A DNA stretch of 64,000 nt from Occallatibacter savannae. GTDB lineage: Bacteria; Acidobacteriota; Terriglobia; Terriglobales; Acidobacteriaceae. The DNA lies in assembly GCF_003131205.1 (NCBI RefSeq), contig NZ_QFFY01000001.1, forward strand, positions 1,116,001 to 1,180,000, given 5' to 3'. A program made the translations under genes and the position numbers. Below are positions 34,877 through 43,523 of this stretch, piece after piece (positions within the stretch are counted from its first letter, which is position 1; every line of letters begins with the position of its first letter). A model generated the notes under the pieces. That model saw only the letters and a program-made list of their open reading frames with translations. It did no database searches and was not told the DNA's origin.

Positions 34877-35790
34877 TGAGTTCCATTCTCAGCACCCCCG
34901 CTGGAGCATCCTACGGCAAACGGCCCCCTGCAGCCATCGAGCTGACCTCCGAGGGAGTCATCGCCGCATCCGTCGCCGGCAGGCACGAAGAGCCTGTCTT
35001 CGCCTTCGAGCCGCTGCGTCCCGGCATCCTCGTTCCCGGCATCAGCGAGCTCAATATGACCTCGCCCGAAGCCGTATCGCTCGCCATCCGCAATGCCCTT
35101 GGCGCGGTCAACCCCAGCACGCGCTACGTCACGGTCGTCATTCCCGACACCGCCGTCCGCGTCTTTGTGCTCGACTTCGATACTCTCCCCAACAAGGCCT
35201 CCGAAGCCATTCCCGTCCTCCGTTTCCGCCTGCGCAAGATGGTTCCCTTCGACGTGGAACACGCCGGCCTCAGCTACCAGGTCCTCACCCAGAGCAAGAC
35301 CGAAGCCCGCGTCCTCGTCGCCGTCCTGCCCAGCAACATCCTCGACGAATACGAGACCGTCGTTCGCGCCGCCGGATACGAGCCCGGCTCGGTAATCCCC
35401 TCCGCGCTCGCCGCCCTAGCCACCGTTGACTCCGATCAGCCGCTCCTCGCCGCCTGTCTCAGCAAGGTGGCCATCACCACCTCCATCACCCGCGGCGACG
35501 ACCTGCTCCTCTATCGAACCCTCGACCTCCCGGAAGATCCTGCCCAGCGCCTCCTTGAAGTTCAGCGCAGCGTCGCCGTCGCCGCAGCATATTATGAGGA
35601 CAAGGTTTCGGTGCTGCCCCGGGAGCTCTACTTTGCCGGGAACGGCACTGCTTCTGAATTCGAACGCTGGTTCGGCACATCGGAACTGCGCATCATCGAT
35701 CTGGCGCCTCGCCCCTCAACCGGCGTGGCCACCAGCTTGTCCAACATGAGCATCGCCGGACTCACCGGCGCATTGGCAGGAGCGGTATAG
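34876..35790 (+). CDS. pilM: PilM-like actin-fold pilus assembly protein
   Basis: A 304-residue protein with actin/FtsA-like features: AIELTSEGVIAASVAG, VTVVIPDTAVRVFVLDFDTL, LRFRLRKMVPFDVEHAGLSYQV and EVQRSVAVAAAYYEDK. It is shorter than the usual PilM of about 350 residues and has a weak C-terminal nucleotide-binding region. PilM lies in the cytoplasm and binds the tail of PilN. It starts at GTG 34876, overlapping the pilB stop, and ends one base before pilN. The position inside the operon makes the assignment firm although sequence similarity is low. Confidence 0.8.
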   Translation: MSSILSTPAGASYGKRPPAAIELTSEGVIAASVAGRHEEPVFAFEPLRPGILVPGISELNMTSPEAVSLAIRNALGAVNPSTRYVTVVIPDTAVRVFVLDFDTLPNKASEAIPVLRFRLRKMVPFDVEHAGLSYQVLTQSKTEARVLVAVLPSNILDEYETVVRAAGYEPGSVIPSALAALATVDSDQPLLAACLSKVAITTSITRGDDLLLYRTLDLPEDPAQRLLEVQRSVAVAAAYYEDKVSVLPRELYFAGNGTASEFERWFGTSELRIIDLAPRPSTGVATSLSNMSIAGLTGALAGAV

Positions 35791-35791
35791 C

Positions 35792-36514
35792 TTGCGCGTA
35801 ACTATCAATCTTGCGTCGCGGCAATTCGCCGACATCGCACCGGCGCTCAAGAACCTGCGCACCGCGATGGCCGCACTCGCCGGAGCCGCCGTCCTGCTCC
35901 TCGTGGGACTTTACTTCGTCCACGGCAAGGCCGAAGCCGCGCGTCAGCGCGAGCATTCCCTCGACGGCAGAATCTCGCAATTACGCTCGGAGCAGCAGCG
36001 CTATCAGTCCGTGATGCGCGAGCCGGAAAACGCCCGCACCCTCCAGCAGTCCGAAAGTCTCAACCAGCTCTTCGACGAGAAGGCCTTCTCCTGGACCCTC
36101 GCGATGGAAGACCTAGAGAACGTCCTTCCCGCCGGCGTTCAGGTGACGACTCTCGAACCCACCATCAAGAACGGTCAGATCACCGTTCACATCCGCGTGA
36201 TTGGCCCACGCGATCGCGACGTGCAGCTCGTGCAGAACCTCGAGCACTCCCGTCACTTCATCGTCCCGCGTATCGTTGGCGAAACTGCCGAATCCACCGG
36301 CGGCCCCAACGTGCAGGCACAGCCCGTCAGTGCCTCCAACCGCTTCGACTACGACGTCCTCGCCGATTACAACCCTGGACCCGCCGACCAGCGCAAGCTG
36401 CCCAAGAGCAAAACGACGACCGGCAACGCCGACGAGTCCACTGCGGGCGCTCCGCACTCCGGCATGGCCCGGCCGCATGCACCCGTACAGCCGCACAGGG
36501 GGGTCGCGCGATGA
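35792..36514 (+). CDS. pilN: PilN-like pilus assembly protein
   Basis: A 240-residue bitopic protein. The N-terminal RVTINLASRQF motif is the PilM-binding tail of PilN. One membrane helix follows (about 26-50), then a coiled region (AARQREHSLDGRISQLRSEQ) and a ferredoxin-like periplasmic domain (VLPAGVQVTTLEPTIKNGQI). The C-terminal 40 residues are Pro/Lys/His-rich and variable. It starts at TTG 35792, two bases after the pilM stop, with AGGAG about ten bases upstream. It overlaps pilO by four bases (ATGA). Confidence 0.8.
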   Translation: MRVTINLASRQFADIAPALKNLRTAMAALAGAAVLLLVGLYFVHGKAEAARQREHSLDGRISQLRSEQQRYQSVMREPENARTLQQSESLNQLFDEKAFSWTLAMEDLENVLPAGVQVTTLEPTIKNGQITVHIRVIGPRDRDVQLVQNLEHSRHFIVPRIVGETAESTGGPNVQAQPVSASNRFDYDVLADYNPGPADQRKLPKSKTTTGNADESTAGAPHSGMARPHAPVQPHRGVAR

Positions 36515-37146
36515 CGCCACAGAAAGCTCCCTCGACCCGCGAACAGCTCTCCTCGCCGCTCACGCTGCACTACGTTGGTGTCGGCGTTCTTTCGCTCGTC
36601 GTGCTCTTCCTCGCGGTGCGCCTCATCCTCGACTGGTCAGCAACCACCTCCGGCTCCAACGACGCTCTCATCAACCGCCAGATCGAGCTCAAGACTCTCG
36701 AGGTCCAGACCGCTCCTCTCCGTGGTATCGACCAGCGCGTCGTCGACTCCCGCAAGCAGATCCAGCAGTTCTACGCCGAGCGCATCCCGGCGAACTACTC
36801 CTCCATCGCCGTGCAGGTCGGCGACCTCGCCGTGAAGTCCGGCGTTCACATCTCCGGCATGCAGTACACCCAGGGCGCAACCACCGGCAACCTCACCGAA
36901 ATCTCTCTCGACGCCCGCATCGGAGGCGAGTATCAGCAGATCATGCACTTCGTGAACGGCCTCGAGCGCAGCCACACCTTCTTCGTGATCCGCGCCATGT
37001 CCTTCACCGGCCAGCAGGGCGGCATGGTCAATCTCCGCCTGCGTCTCTCCACCTGGCTCCGGCCCTCCGACGTGCCCAGCGGCCTCCCTCCGACTCCGGC
37101 TGAACCGCCGGCCAACGCTCTTCCCGCAGCGCAGGAGGGCGAATAA
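36511..37146 (+). CDS. pilO: PilO-like pilus assembly protein
   Basis: A 211-residue bitopic protein: one membrane helix ([19 protein letters not shown], about 25-45), a coiled segment with [20 protein letters not shown], and a periplasmic ferredoxin-like fold with [20 protein letters not shown] and [19 protein letters not shown]. PilO pairs with PilN to align the inner-membrane complex. The Pro/Ala-rich C terminus is unconserved. It overlaps pilN by four bases and ends one base before the next gene. Confidence 0.8.
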   Translation: MTPQKAPSTREQLSSPLTLHYVGVGVLSLVVLFLAVRLILDWSATTSGSNDALINRQIELKTLEVQTAPLRGIDQRVVDSRKQIQQFYAERIPANYSSIAVQVGDLAVKSGVHISGMQYTQGATTGNLTEISLDARIGGEYQQIMHFVNGLERSHTFFVIRAMSFTGQQGGMVNLRLRLSTWLRPSDVPSGLPPTPAEPPANALPAAQEGE

Positions 37147-37147
37147 C

Positions 37148-37762
37148 ATGGCCATCCCTCTCGGTCTTGAAAACAAGCGTCAGGTCTACACCGTCATCGC
37201 TCTTGCCGCAGTCATCGTCGGCGTAGGCGGATACGAGCTCTACAACAGCCTCGGCTCGTCCCCCACCGTCACCACACCTCCGGCTACAGCCAACGTGCCC
37301 GCTCGCCGCACTCCCGGAACACCCGCAGCCACTTCAACCGCCGGCCCTCAGGCACAGCGCATCACCGCCACTAACATCGATCCTGCGCTCCACCTCGACA
37401 AGCTCGCGCAGAGCGAAGATGTCGTCTACGCCGGAACCGGCCGCAACATCTTCTCCGCCGAATCCGCCCCGGTGTCGATACCGAAGCCGGTCGCTCCAGC
37501 GCGGCCATCCCCGCAAAACCAGCAGGCAACGGCTCCTCAGCCGCCGCGTCCGCCGGCCATCGACCTCAAATACTTCGGCTACTCGCAGAGCTCCGACAAG
37601 CAGCTCCGCGCCTTCCTCGTGCGCGGCGAAGACATCTTCATGGCGCGCCCCGGAGACATCGTCGACCACCGCTACAAGGTCGACTCCATCATGCCCGGCG
37701 CCGTTCAGATCACCGACCTTGGCTACAACAACACGCAGTCCGTCCCCTTGTCAGCCAACTGA
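37148..37762 (+). CDS. PilP/GspC-like inner-membrane protein
   Basis: A 204-residue protein with an N-terminal membrane helix ([19 protein letters not shown]), a long Pro/Ala/Thr-rich linker (about 35-145) that could span the periplasm, and a small C-terminal beta domain ([37 protein letters not shown]) of the GspC-HR/PilP type that contacts the secretin. No lipobox is seen, so it is closer to GspC in anchoring than to lipoprotein PilP. It is the last gene coupled to pilC-pilO. Confidence 0.65.
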   Translation: MAIPLGLENKRQVYTVIALAAVIVGVGGYELYNSLGSSPTVTTPPATANVPARRTPGTPAATSTAGPQAQRITATNIDPALHLDKLAQSEDVVYAGTGRNIFSAESAPVSIPKPVAPARPSPQNQQATAPQPPRPPAIDLKYFGYSQSSDKQLRAFLVRGEDIFMARPGDIVDHRYKVDSIMPGAVQITDLGYNNTQSVPLSAN

Positions 37763-37780
37763 GAAGGCCGGTTTTGAAAG

Positions 37781-37946
37781 GGCACGGCTTCAGCCGTGCC
37801 GAACGCCAGAACTAAATTGCTGGGGGCTTCAGCCCCTGCAAACAACATGCAACATCGTCCAAACCAACGCGGCGAATACAAGAAGCGTCAGGGCACGACT
37901 TCAGCCGTGCCGAAAACCGGAACTAAATTGACCGGGCTTTAAGCCC
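37781..37946. repeat. Two tandem REP-like palindromic units
   Basis: Each unit has a first hairpin of GGCACGGCTTCAGCCGTGCC type (37781-37800 and 37892-37911) followed by a spacer with AACTAAATTG and a second hairpin of GGGGCTTCAGCCCC type (37823-37836) or GGGCTTTAAGCCC (37934-37946). A third copy lies at 63880-63933. They fall between the pilP-like gene and the pseudopilin gene. Confidence 0.8.
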
Positions 37947-37953
37947 TTGCACC

Positions 37954-38901
37954 ATGACCCAACCTTCTCCATCTCGCCGCAAAAAGCCCTCCGAAGACGG
38001 CTACATGCTCGTCGCCGTCATCTTCATGATGGCCATCCTCATCCTCTCCCTCTCCGTCGCCATTCCCAAAGTCCGCCAGAGCATCCAGCGCGACCGCGAC
38101 GAGGAGACCATGGAACGCGGCAAGCAATACGTCCGCGCCATCCAGCTCTACTACCGCAAATTCCACGCCTACCCGCCCAGCATCGACGCCCTCGTCAAAA
38201 CCAACGAGATCCGCTTCCTCCGCAAGAAGTACATCGATCCCACCACCGGCAAAGACGAGTGGAAGCCCATCATGTACGGCCAGAACAAGACTCCCATCGC
38301 GATGGGCTTCTTCGGCCAGCCCCTCGCAGCCGCGGTCGGCGGAGGCATCGGCCCCAGCGGCGGCAACCTCACCGGCCAGGGCTCCGCGACCGGCGGCAAC
38401 GGCCTCTTCAACTCTGGTTCCGGCTCATCGTTCGGCAGCTCTGGATCCACCACCCCCGCCGGCGGAACCGACCCGAACTCTCAAAACGGCCAGACCGGAT
38501 CGGCTTCGGGAACCACAGGCACACCCGGTCAGCCCGGAACCCCCGGCGCCTCCGGCTCTGCCTTCGGAACCAGCAACCCCGCCGGTTCCGGCCAGACCTT
38601 CGGCGGCGCAGGCATCGTCGGCTTTTCGCCCCAGAGCCCCAAGCAATCCATCCTGGTCCTCAAAAAGAAAAACCACTACAACGAGTGGGAGTTCCTCTAC
38701 AGTCCTCTGACAGACCAGCAGCAGATGGCAGGAGGCACCGGCCTCAACGGGATCAATCCCGGCAACCCCACCACCCCGCTCGGCGGAATAGGAAACGGCA
38801 CCGGCACCGGCGCCGGAACAAACCCCTCCTCGCCTGGACCTACCTCCCCGAATGCACCCTCTCTCCCGACGAACCCGTCAGCCCCAAACCCTCAGCAGTA
38901 A
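37954..38901 (+). CDS. Pseudopilin-like protein with Gly-rich insert
   Basis: A 315-residue protein with a prepilin-type start: a charged leader RRKKPSEDG, then YMLVAVIFMMAILILSLSVA, a probable prepilin peptidase site after Gly16. The usual Glu at position 5 of the mature protein is absent (Ala). QYVRAIQLYYRKFHAYPPSI and LVKTNEIRFLRKKYIDPTT match a GspG/type II pseudopilin core. Residues 125-220 and 250-315 are Gly/Ser/Thr/Pro-rich and partly collagen-like. It is a secreted pilus-tip or minor subunit candidate. It is separated from the pilus operon by repeats. Confidence 0.7.
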   Translation: MTQPSPSRRKKPSEDGYMLVAVIFMMAILILSLSVAIPKVRQSIQRDRDEETMERGKQYVRAIQLYYRKFHAYPPSIDALVKTNEIRFLRKKYIDPTTGKDEWKPIMYGQNKTPIAMGFFGQPLAAAVGGGIGPSGGNLTGQGSATGGNGLFNSGSGSSFGSSGSTTPAGGTDPNSQNGQTGSASGTTGTPGQPGTPGASGSAFGTSNPAGSGQTFGGAGIVGFSPQSPKQSILVLKKKNHYNEWEFLYSPLTDQQQMAGGTGLNGINPGNPTTPLGGIGNGTGTGAGTNPSSPGPTSPNAPSLPTNPSAPNPQQ

Positions 38902-38920
38902 CGCGCACCCAGACGCAAAA

Positions 38921-38950
38921 AAGCCCGTCCATGTGGACGGGCTTCTCTTT
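38921..38950. terminator. Bidirectional terminator between the pseudopilin and hesB-like genes
   Basis: AAGCCCGTCC and its exact complement around ATGT form a 10-bp stem, with A-rich sequence before it (CAAAAAA) and TCTCTTT after it. It can stop transcripts from both convergent genes. Confidence 0.8.
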
Positions 38951-38983
38951 AATCCCTGATCCCTGTTCCCTAATCCCTGCCTC

Positions 38984-39355
38984 TTACACGCTGAACGACG
39001 ATCCGCAGCCACAGGTGCTCTTCACCTGGGGATTCTCAAACTTGAACCCAGCCGCCTCCAGCGTCTCCACATAGTCCACCGTGCACCCGTTCAGGTACAT
39101 CAGCGAAGTCGCGTCGACAAACACCTTCAGGTCGTCGAACTTGAACACCTTATCCATCATGCCGGCCTGGTTCTCGAAGGCCATCGAATACTGGAATCCC
39201 GAGCAGCCGCCGCCCACCACGCCAATGCGCAGACCGGCAGGAAGCGGATCCTGGGTAGCCATGATCTCCCGCACCTTGGCGATTGCCGCATCGGACAGCG
39301 TGAGAGGGGCTTTCTTTTCGGTTTCCTGCGCTGGGGTTGCTGTGGTCGTTGCCAT
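38984..39355 (-). CDS. erpA: A-type iron-sulfur cluster assembly protein (HesB/IscA/ErpA family)
   Basis: A 123-residue cytoplasmic carrier or scaffold that holds and transfers Fe-S clusters. The three conserved Cys are present: GGGCSGFQY near 48-56 and STCGCGSSF at the C terminus (CGCG pair). The N-terminal 20 residues are Thr/Ala-rich and non-conserved. AGGAGAAGAT lies directly before ATG 39355. No suf or isc genes are adjacent, so the copy works apart from those operons; erpA and iscA cannot be separated with certainty here. Confidence 0.85.
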   Translation of the reverse strand: MATTTATPAQETEKKAPLTLSDAAIAKVREIMATQDPLPAGLRIGVVGGGCSGFQYSMAFENQAGMMDKVFKFDDLKVFVDATSLMYLNGCTVDYVETLEAAGFKFENPQVKSTCGCGSSFSV

Positions 39356-39703
39356 ATCTTCTCCTGGGTGGGTGTCACCCTGCTTTTACTTTACTTCCAT
39401 GCCCCCGTGGCTTCAAGGCCTTCTGAGGCATAACAGTCCATTGGATGTATCTACCCCTGGAATGGTCGCGTATAAACTCCCTCTTTCGCCGCCTCCTGAG
39501 CCGCTCGTAACCCCAGTTCCTTCAACTCCCGCCAGAGCCGCCCAACCGCGCTCCATGCGCGCCCTCAGCCCCCTAAACCCTGTGATTGGTGTCACGAAAG
39601 TACTCGCTCCTTCGGGGCTATGATTCCCCCGTAAACCACCCCAGCGGCGGCTCACATGCAGATCAAAGCAAAGGGTGGAGAAAGCTCACTGGAGGTGCAG
39701 CAA
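39356..39703. other. Intergenic region
   Basis: About 350 bases between the divergent hesB-like gene and the frameshifted membrane protein. TATGAT at 39619-39624 resembles a -10 box for the rightward gene, but no good -35 lies at 17 bases. The short open frames inside it are of poor composition and have no ribosome-binding site. Confidence 0.35.
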
Positions 39704-40045
39704 ATGACATTCTTTCCGATCATGTTATCCGTCTGGATCCTGACCGTCGTCTTCATGACCATCATGCTTCTGTATCGGTCCCGCCTCGCCCGCGACGAGG
39801 AAGATCAGCTCTTCCTTGACGACTCCTTCAACGAGCAGAAAGCGGCTCAGGCCGCCATCGCCGCCAGGGTTGAAAAAGTGCAGCCTCTGGTCAGAAGGCT
39901 CCGAGTTCCTCGCTGGCGCCGCCACCCTCTTCGTCATCGTCTACTTCGCCATCGACATGTACAAAAACCTCTTCAGCATCTAACCTGCCTGCCCTCCCTC
40001 AGCAAAACAAACGGCAGCCAATCGGCTGCCGTTTGTCAGTTCTGA
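39704..40045 (+). CDS. Small membrane protein, frameshifted near its middle
   Basis: The frame begins MTFFPIMLSVWILTVVFMTI, a membrane helix, then RSRLARDEEDQLFLDDSFNE. GGAGGT lies seven bases before ATG 39704. After about residue 65 the frame becomes Arg/His-rich and unlike protein, while the next frame from about 39895 to the TAA at 39981-39983 encodes a second helix (see next entry). Removing one base near 39893-39898 would join them into a 92-residue protein with two membrane helices. This is either a sequencing or assembly error or a real mutation. Function unknown. Confidence 0.5.
   Translation: MTFFPIMLSVWILTVVFMTIMLLYRSRLARDEEDQLFLDDSFNEQKAAQAAIAARVEKVQPLVRRLRVPRWRRHPLRHRLLRHRHVQKPLQHLTCLPSLSKTNGSQSAAVCQF
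39895..39983 (+). other. Out-of-frame C-terminal part of the frameshifted membrane protein
   Basis: Reading from 39894 or so, the codons give EGSEFLAGAATLFVIVYFAI then DMYKNLFSI and a stop. This is a good membrane helix with a polar tail and has no start codon of its own. It is placed exactly where the preceding frame loses protein-like composition. Confidence 0.55.
40007..40036. terminator. Perfect hairpin after the frameshifted gene
   Basis: ACAAACGGCAGCC and its exact complement around AATC form a 13-bp stem that ends in TTTGT. It lies 24 bases past the TAA at 39983, which supports that stop as the original end of the gene. Confidence 0.65.
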
Positions 40046-40083
40046 CCACTGACCACTGATCTCTGTTACCTATTCACTACTCA

Positions 40084-40147
40084 CTCCCTAATCCCCAGTC
40101 CCTAGTCTCTCATCCACCGTCCCTAGTCCCTAGTCCCTAGTCCCTGC
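40084..40147. repeat. 7-base tandem repeat (TCCCTAG type)
   Basis: Units of TCCCTAG/TCCCTAA run through this stretch, with several degenerate copies and about four exact consecutive copies at the right end (40119-40144). It abuts the stop codon of the VWA gene. A related array lies at 45955-46000. Confidence 0.8.
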
Positions 40148-40148
40148 C

Positions 40149-41378
40149 CTACTCCACTTCCTGCTTCGCCCTGTACCCGTCCCGGGCAATGATGTCGTAC
40201 TTGAGCTGCTTCTTCTTCTCGTCCTGCATCTTCAGCGGCTTGCCTTCATCATCCACCAGTTCCACCCGCAGCTTGCGATAGCTCCCATCTTGCTTGCGAT
40301 TGCTCGGGTGATAGACCAGCTCATACTTCGACCGGATCGCGGCATTGATCGACGAGAAGATTTCCGGCATCTCGCCCTCAAACCGTGGGCTGAACCACAT
40401 TCCGCCCGTGTACTTGGCGAAGGTCTTCATCTCGTTGTCCGCCTGCAAATAATCGATGTCCCGCATCTGCTGGCCGAACCCTGGCCCGCCTTCCGTCTGG
40501 GCACGCAGATTGCCGCCAGTCGAGATCGCGAAGATCGTGATATCGGGCGTGCTCTTCACCTTCTGGTAGATCTTATCCAGCGTGATCTTCGAGAACGTGT
40601 CACGCCCTGAAGCAATCAGGATGATGTACTTCCGCCCCTCGATCCGGCTCAGCCGGTCCTCCGCTTCATAGAGCGCATCGAAAAGATTCTTTTCGCTGAA
40701 CCCAGGAATCACCAGCGACTGAATCGCGTTCAGCAGTTGCCGCTTGTCCTGCGTAAAGTCCAGCCAGATCTGCGTGCGCATATCAAACGTCATCAGCGCC
40801 ACATAATCCTGCGGCCTCAGCTGCTGTGCAAACGCCCATGCCGCATTCTGCATATCGCGCAGGAAGTAGTAGTTGTAGTAGTTGAACGACGACGAAAACT
40901 CGCACAGCATCAGAGCCGTGATCGGCGCTTCGACCCGCTTGAACCCCGTCACCTTCTGTTCGACACCGTCTTCGTACACCTTGAAGTTATTCGGCTTCAG
41001 CCCCGGAACAAACTGTCCCGTCTTCTCGAGCAGCACGCCCACGTCCACCGTCACCTCGGGAATCTCGACGCGCAGCGAGTAGTCCCCGGCTCCCTCGGGA
41101 TTCTTGAACTTCGGCTGGGCGGGCGCCGGAGGTGGCGGCTCTTCCGTCTTGTCCTTCTTCTTGGGCAAGGCGATGGGCCCATTCTCTCCTCCCGGACCGC
41201 CCGCATCCGGCGTAGTCTGGTCGGGCTGCTGAGCCGGCTGTTGTCCTGGCTGCTGAGCCGGAGGATTCTGCTGCGGTGTGCTCTGAGCTACCCCGAGCGG
41301 AGCTAACGCCAAAGCACTGAGCAGAAGAAAAGCTTCAAAACGCAACCGGAAAGTCTGGTGCAGACGAATCGTTGACAT
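40149..41378 (-). CDS. VWA-domain protein of the acidobacterial VWFA-related family
   Basis: A 409-residue exported protein. The signal peptide is followed by a Gln/Pro-rich linker (about 33-62) and a Lys/Glu-rich segment. The domain carries LRVEIPEVTVDVGVLLEKTG and ALMLCEFSSSFN, where a metal-site-like DxSxS is partly replaced (CEFSSS), then YVALMTFDMRTQIWLDFTQD and RKYIILIASGRDTF. This is the acidobacterial VWFA-related (TIGR03436) pattern. It is probably periplasmic and mediates protein contact. It is divergent from the S55 peptidase gene. Confidence 0.8.
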   Translation of the reverse strand: MSTIRLHQTFRLRFEAFLLLSALALAPLGVAQSTPQQNPPAQQPGQQPAQQPDQTTPDAGGPGGENGPIALPKKKDKTEEPPPPAPAQPKFKNPEGAGDYSLRVEIPEVTVDVGVLLEKTGQFVPGLKPNNFKVYEDGVEQKVTGFKRVEAPITALMLCEFSSSFNYYNYYFLRDMQNAAWAFAQQLRPQDYVALMTFDMRTQIWLDFTQDKRQLLNAIQSLVIPGFSEKNLFDALYEAEDRLSRIEGRKYIILIASGRDTFSKITLDKIYQKVKSTPDITIFAISTGGNLRAQTEGGPGFGQQMRDIDYLQADNEMKTFAKYTGGMWFSPRFEGEMPEIFSSINAAIRSKYELVYHPSNRKQDGSYRKLRVELVDDEGKPLKMQDEKKKQLKYDIIARDGYRAKQEVE

Positions 41379-41526
41379 GACGACCTCTGATGTTCACAGC
41401 ATAGGGGATAGCCCAGGCAAACCGGCAAGTGAAACACGTACAGCACTGAAACGACCTGCAGCCTCGGGCGTCAAAACCTTAGTGCATCGCGCTGCCGGGA
41501 TCGGGGTAAACTCCACTCCCGCCGCA

Positions 41527-43425
41527 ATGCAACATCGGTTTAATCTTATAGACGTGAAACCCTGCTTTAAGGCATTCCTCCCGCCGCTCCGAGTGCTCGC
41601 CCTTCCCCTCCTCGCGACGGCGCTGCTCTGCCCTGCCCGCGCCCAAAGTGACTCCGCTCAGGCCGGTCCTCCGCCCTCCGACGGAGGCTTCTTCCCCCTC
41701 AATCAAGTCCACCGCGGCCAGATAGCCACCGCCTGGACCGTCTTCACCGGCACGCGGCCCGAACCCATGCAGGTCGAAATCCTCGGCGTCCTCCGTGGAG
41801 CTCGCGGCCCCGGGCAAGACATGATCCTTGCCAAGCTCAAAGGCGCCAAACCCGAATACACCGGCGTAGTGGCAGGCATGAGCGGAAGCCCCGTCTACAT
41901 CGGCGACAAGCTCCTCGGCGCCCTCTCTTATCGCATCGGCCAGTTCTCCAAGGATCCCATCGCCGGCATCACGCCCATCGCCCAGATGCTCGAGGTCAAA
42001 AACCTCCCCGTCAACACGCAGTGGGCCTCGACCGCCTTGCCCCACACTCAATCCGCCCAGCCCAGCGACTCCTCCGCTTTGCCCACCGGCGCCATGAACT
42101 TCCAGACCATGGAAACACCGCTCGTCATGAGCGGCTTCCAGCCTGAAGCTATCCGCCTCTGGCAAAAACAAATGGCCGGGACCGGCCTCGACCTCATCGC
42201 CGCCGGCGGCGGCAGCGGCTCCTCCAAGTTCGACCCCGACGGCCACTTTGGCGCGATCTCCCCCGAGGCAATCGCCAGCGTTGTTCCCGGTTCCGCCGTC
42301 AGCGCGCAACTCGTCCGTGGCGACCTCGAGGTCTCCGCCACCTGCACCGTCACCTACGTCGACCCCAAGCAGCTCCTCGCCTGCGGTCATCCCATCCTCC
42401 AGGCCGGCACCGTCTCCTTGCCGATGACCACCGCTGACGTCGTCGAAACGCTCGCCTCGCCCCTCAACGCCTTCAAGATCATCAACACCGGCGACCCCAT
42501 CGGGACCTTCACCGAAGATCGAGACTCCGCCATCCGCGGCGTCCTCGGCGTCAAGCCCCACATGATCCCCGTGCACATCTCCGTGCATGGAGAAGGCGCT
42601 GACCGCAATCTCAACATCGAGGTCGTCGACCTCCCGGCGCTCACCCCGCAAGCCATCCTCGTCTCGCTTTACGATTCGCTTCTCCAGAACAATCAGAGCA
42701 GCGCCGAGACCAGCTATCACGTCACGGGCAGCGTGAACATCGAGGGCTATCCGCCCTCTCCCCTGGACCTCTGGGCTCCCGCAGGCGACCAAGGCTCAGC
42801 ACAGCTCTCCGCCGCGCTCCAGACCGACCAGAGCTTCGCCGTCCTCTACGCCAACGGCGCGCGCCAGGGCGCAATCAAAGCCGTTGATCTCGACGTCGAA
42901 TCCATTCCCCGCCGCGCTCAAGTCCAGCTCGAAAACGCCCGCATCGATACCGGCAACATCGTCCATGCCGGCGACAGCGTCATCGTCGAAGCCTCCGTGC
43001 GTCCCTGGCAGCAGCCCGCGCGCAACATCCGCATCCCCATCCATCTCCCGCACGGCCTCCCATCGGGAAATGTCCGCCTTCTCGTCTCCGACGCCGGCAC
43101 GCTCGACCGCGCGCTCAACCCTCCGCGTCTCACAGCACGCACCGTCGATCTTGAGACCGCACTCGCCCAGGCAAAGAGCCAGCATCCCGCAGACCGCATC
43201 TTCGTCAGCCTCCTGCTGCCAGACGCCCAGGCCGGCGTCAACGGCCAGACGCTCTCTGCCCTTCCGCTCTCCATGGCCAACGCGCTCGAGCCCCTCCGCA
43301 CCGCGCAGGACGTCACCCTCAGCGGCGAATCGGCCGTAGTCGCCGGTCAGGCTCCAGCAGGCGGCGTGCTCAGCGGATTCCAACTTCTGTCGCTCCACAT
43401 CGAGCCCGGCGGCGGTTTAAACTAA
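41527..43425 (+). CDS. SpoIVB-type (S55) serine peptidase domain protein, exported
   Basis: A 632-residue protein with a signal peptide (FLPPLRVLALPLLATALLCP, cleaved after ARA near 38). The S55 domain (about 50-260) has the catalytic motif VVAGMSGSPVYIGDKLLGAL with Ser121, and LLACGHPILQAGTVSLPMTT, matching the conserved GHP region. The C-terminal half (about 330-630) is beta-rich and unassigned. In Bacillus SpoIVB activates sigma-K across a membrane, but sporulation is not expected here, so the substrate is unknown. ATG 41527 is chosen because the signal peptide begins nearby. Confidence 0.8.
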   Translation: MQHRFNLIDVKPCFKAFLPPLRVLALPLLATALLCPARAQSDSAQAGPPPSDGGFFPLNQVHRGQIATAWTVFTGTRPEPMQVEILGVLRGARGPGQDMILAKLKGAKPEYTGVVAGMSGSPVYIGDKLLGALSYRIGQFSKDPIAGITPIAQMLEVKNLPVNTQWASTALPHTQSAQPSDSSALPTGAMNFQTMETPLVMSGFQPEAIRLWQKQMAGTGLDLIAAGGGSGSSKFDPDGHFGAISPEAIASVVPGSAVSAQLVRGDLEVSATCTVTYVDPKQLLACGHPILQAGTVSLPMTTADVVETLASPLNAFKIINTGDPIGTFTEDRDSAIRGVLGVKPHMIPVHISVHGEGADRNLNIEVVDLPALTPQAILVSLYDSLLQNNQSSAETSYHVTGSVNIEGYPPSPLDLWAPAGDQGSAQLSAALQTDQSFAVLYANGARQGAIKAVDLDVESIPRRAQVQLENARIDTGNIVHAGDSVIVEASVRPWQQPARNIRIPIHLPHGLPSGNVRLLVSDAGTLDRALNPPRLTARTVDLETALAQAKSQHPADRIFVSLLLPDAQAGVNGQTLSALPLSMANALEPLRTAQDVTLSGESAVVAGQAPAGGVLSGFQLLSLHIEPGGGLN

Positions 43426-43523
43426 CCCTCAACTGCACTGCACACCCGACATTTTCGTCGTATCCTTACGGCTCAGGTGTTTTACTGCCTTTTTAGCGAC
43501 CCAAGCGAGGACTGCGTAACGTC

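Noticed and set aside
39413..39655. An 80-codon minus-strand frame in the gap after the hesB-like gene
   Set aside because: It is Gly/Arg-rich without a ribosome-binding site and has no recognisable feature.
40084..40147. Possible CRISPR array
   Set aside because: The repeat unit is 7 bases with no spacers and no cas genes nearby; it is a simple tandem repeat.
41479..42792. A 437-codon antisense frame over the S55 peptidase gene
   Set aside because: It is Gly/Asp/Val-rich shadow sequence; the plus-strand gene has a signal peptide and a catalytic motif.
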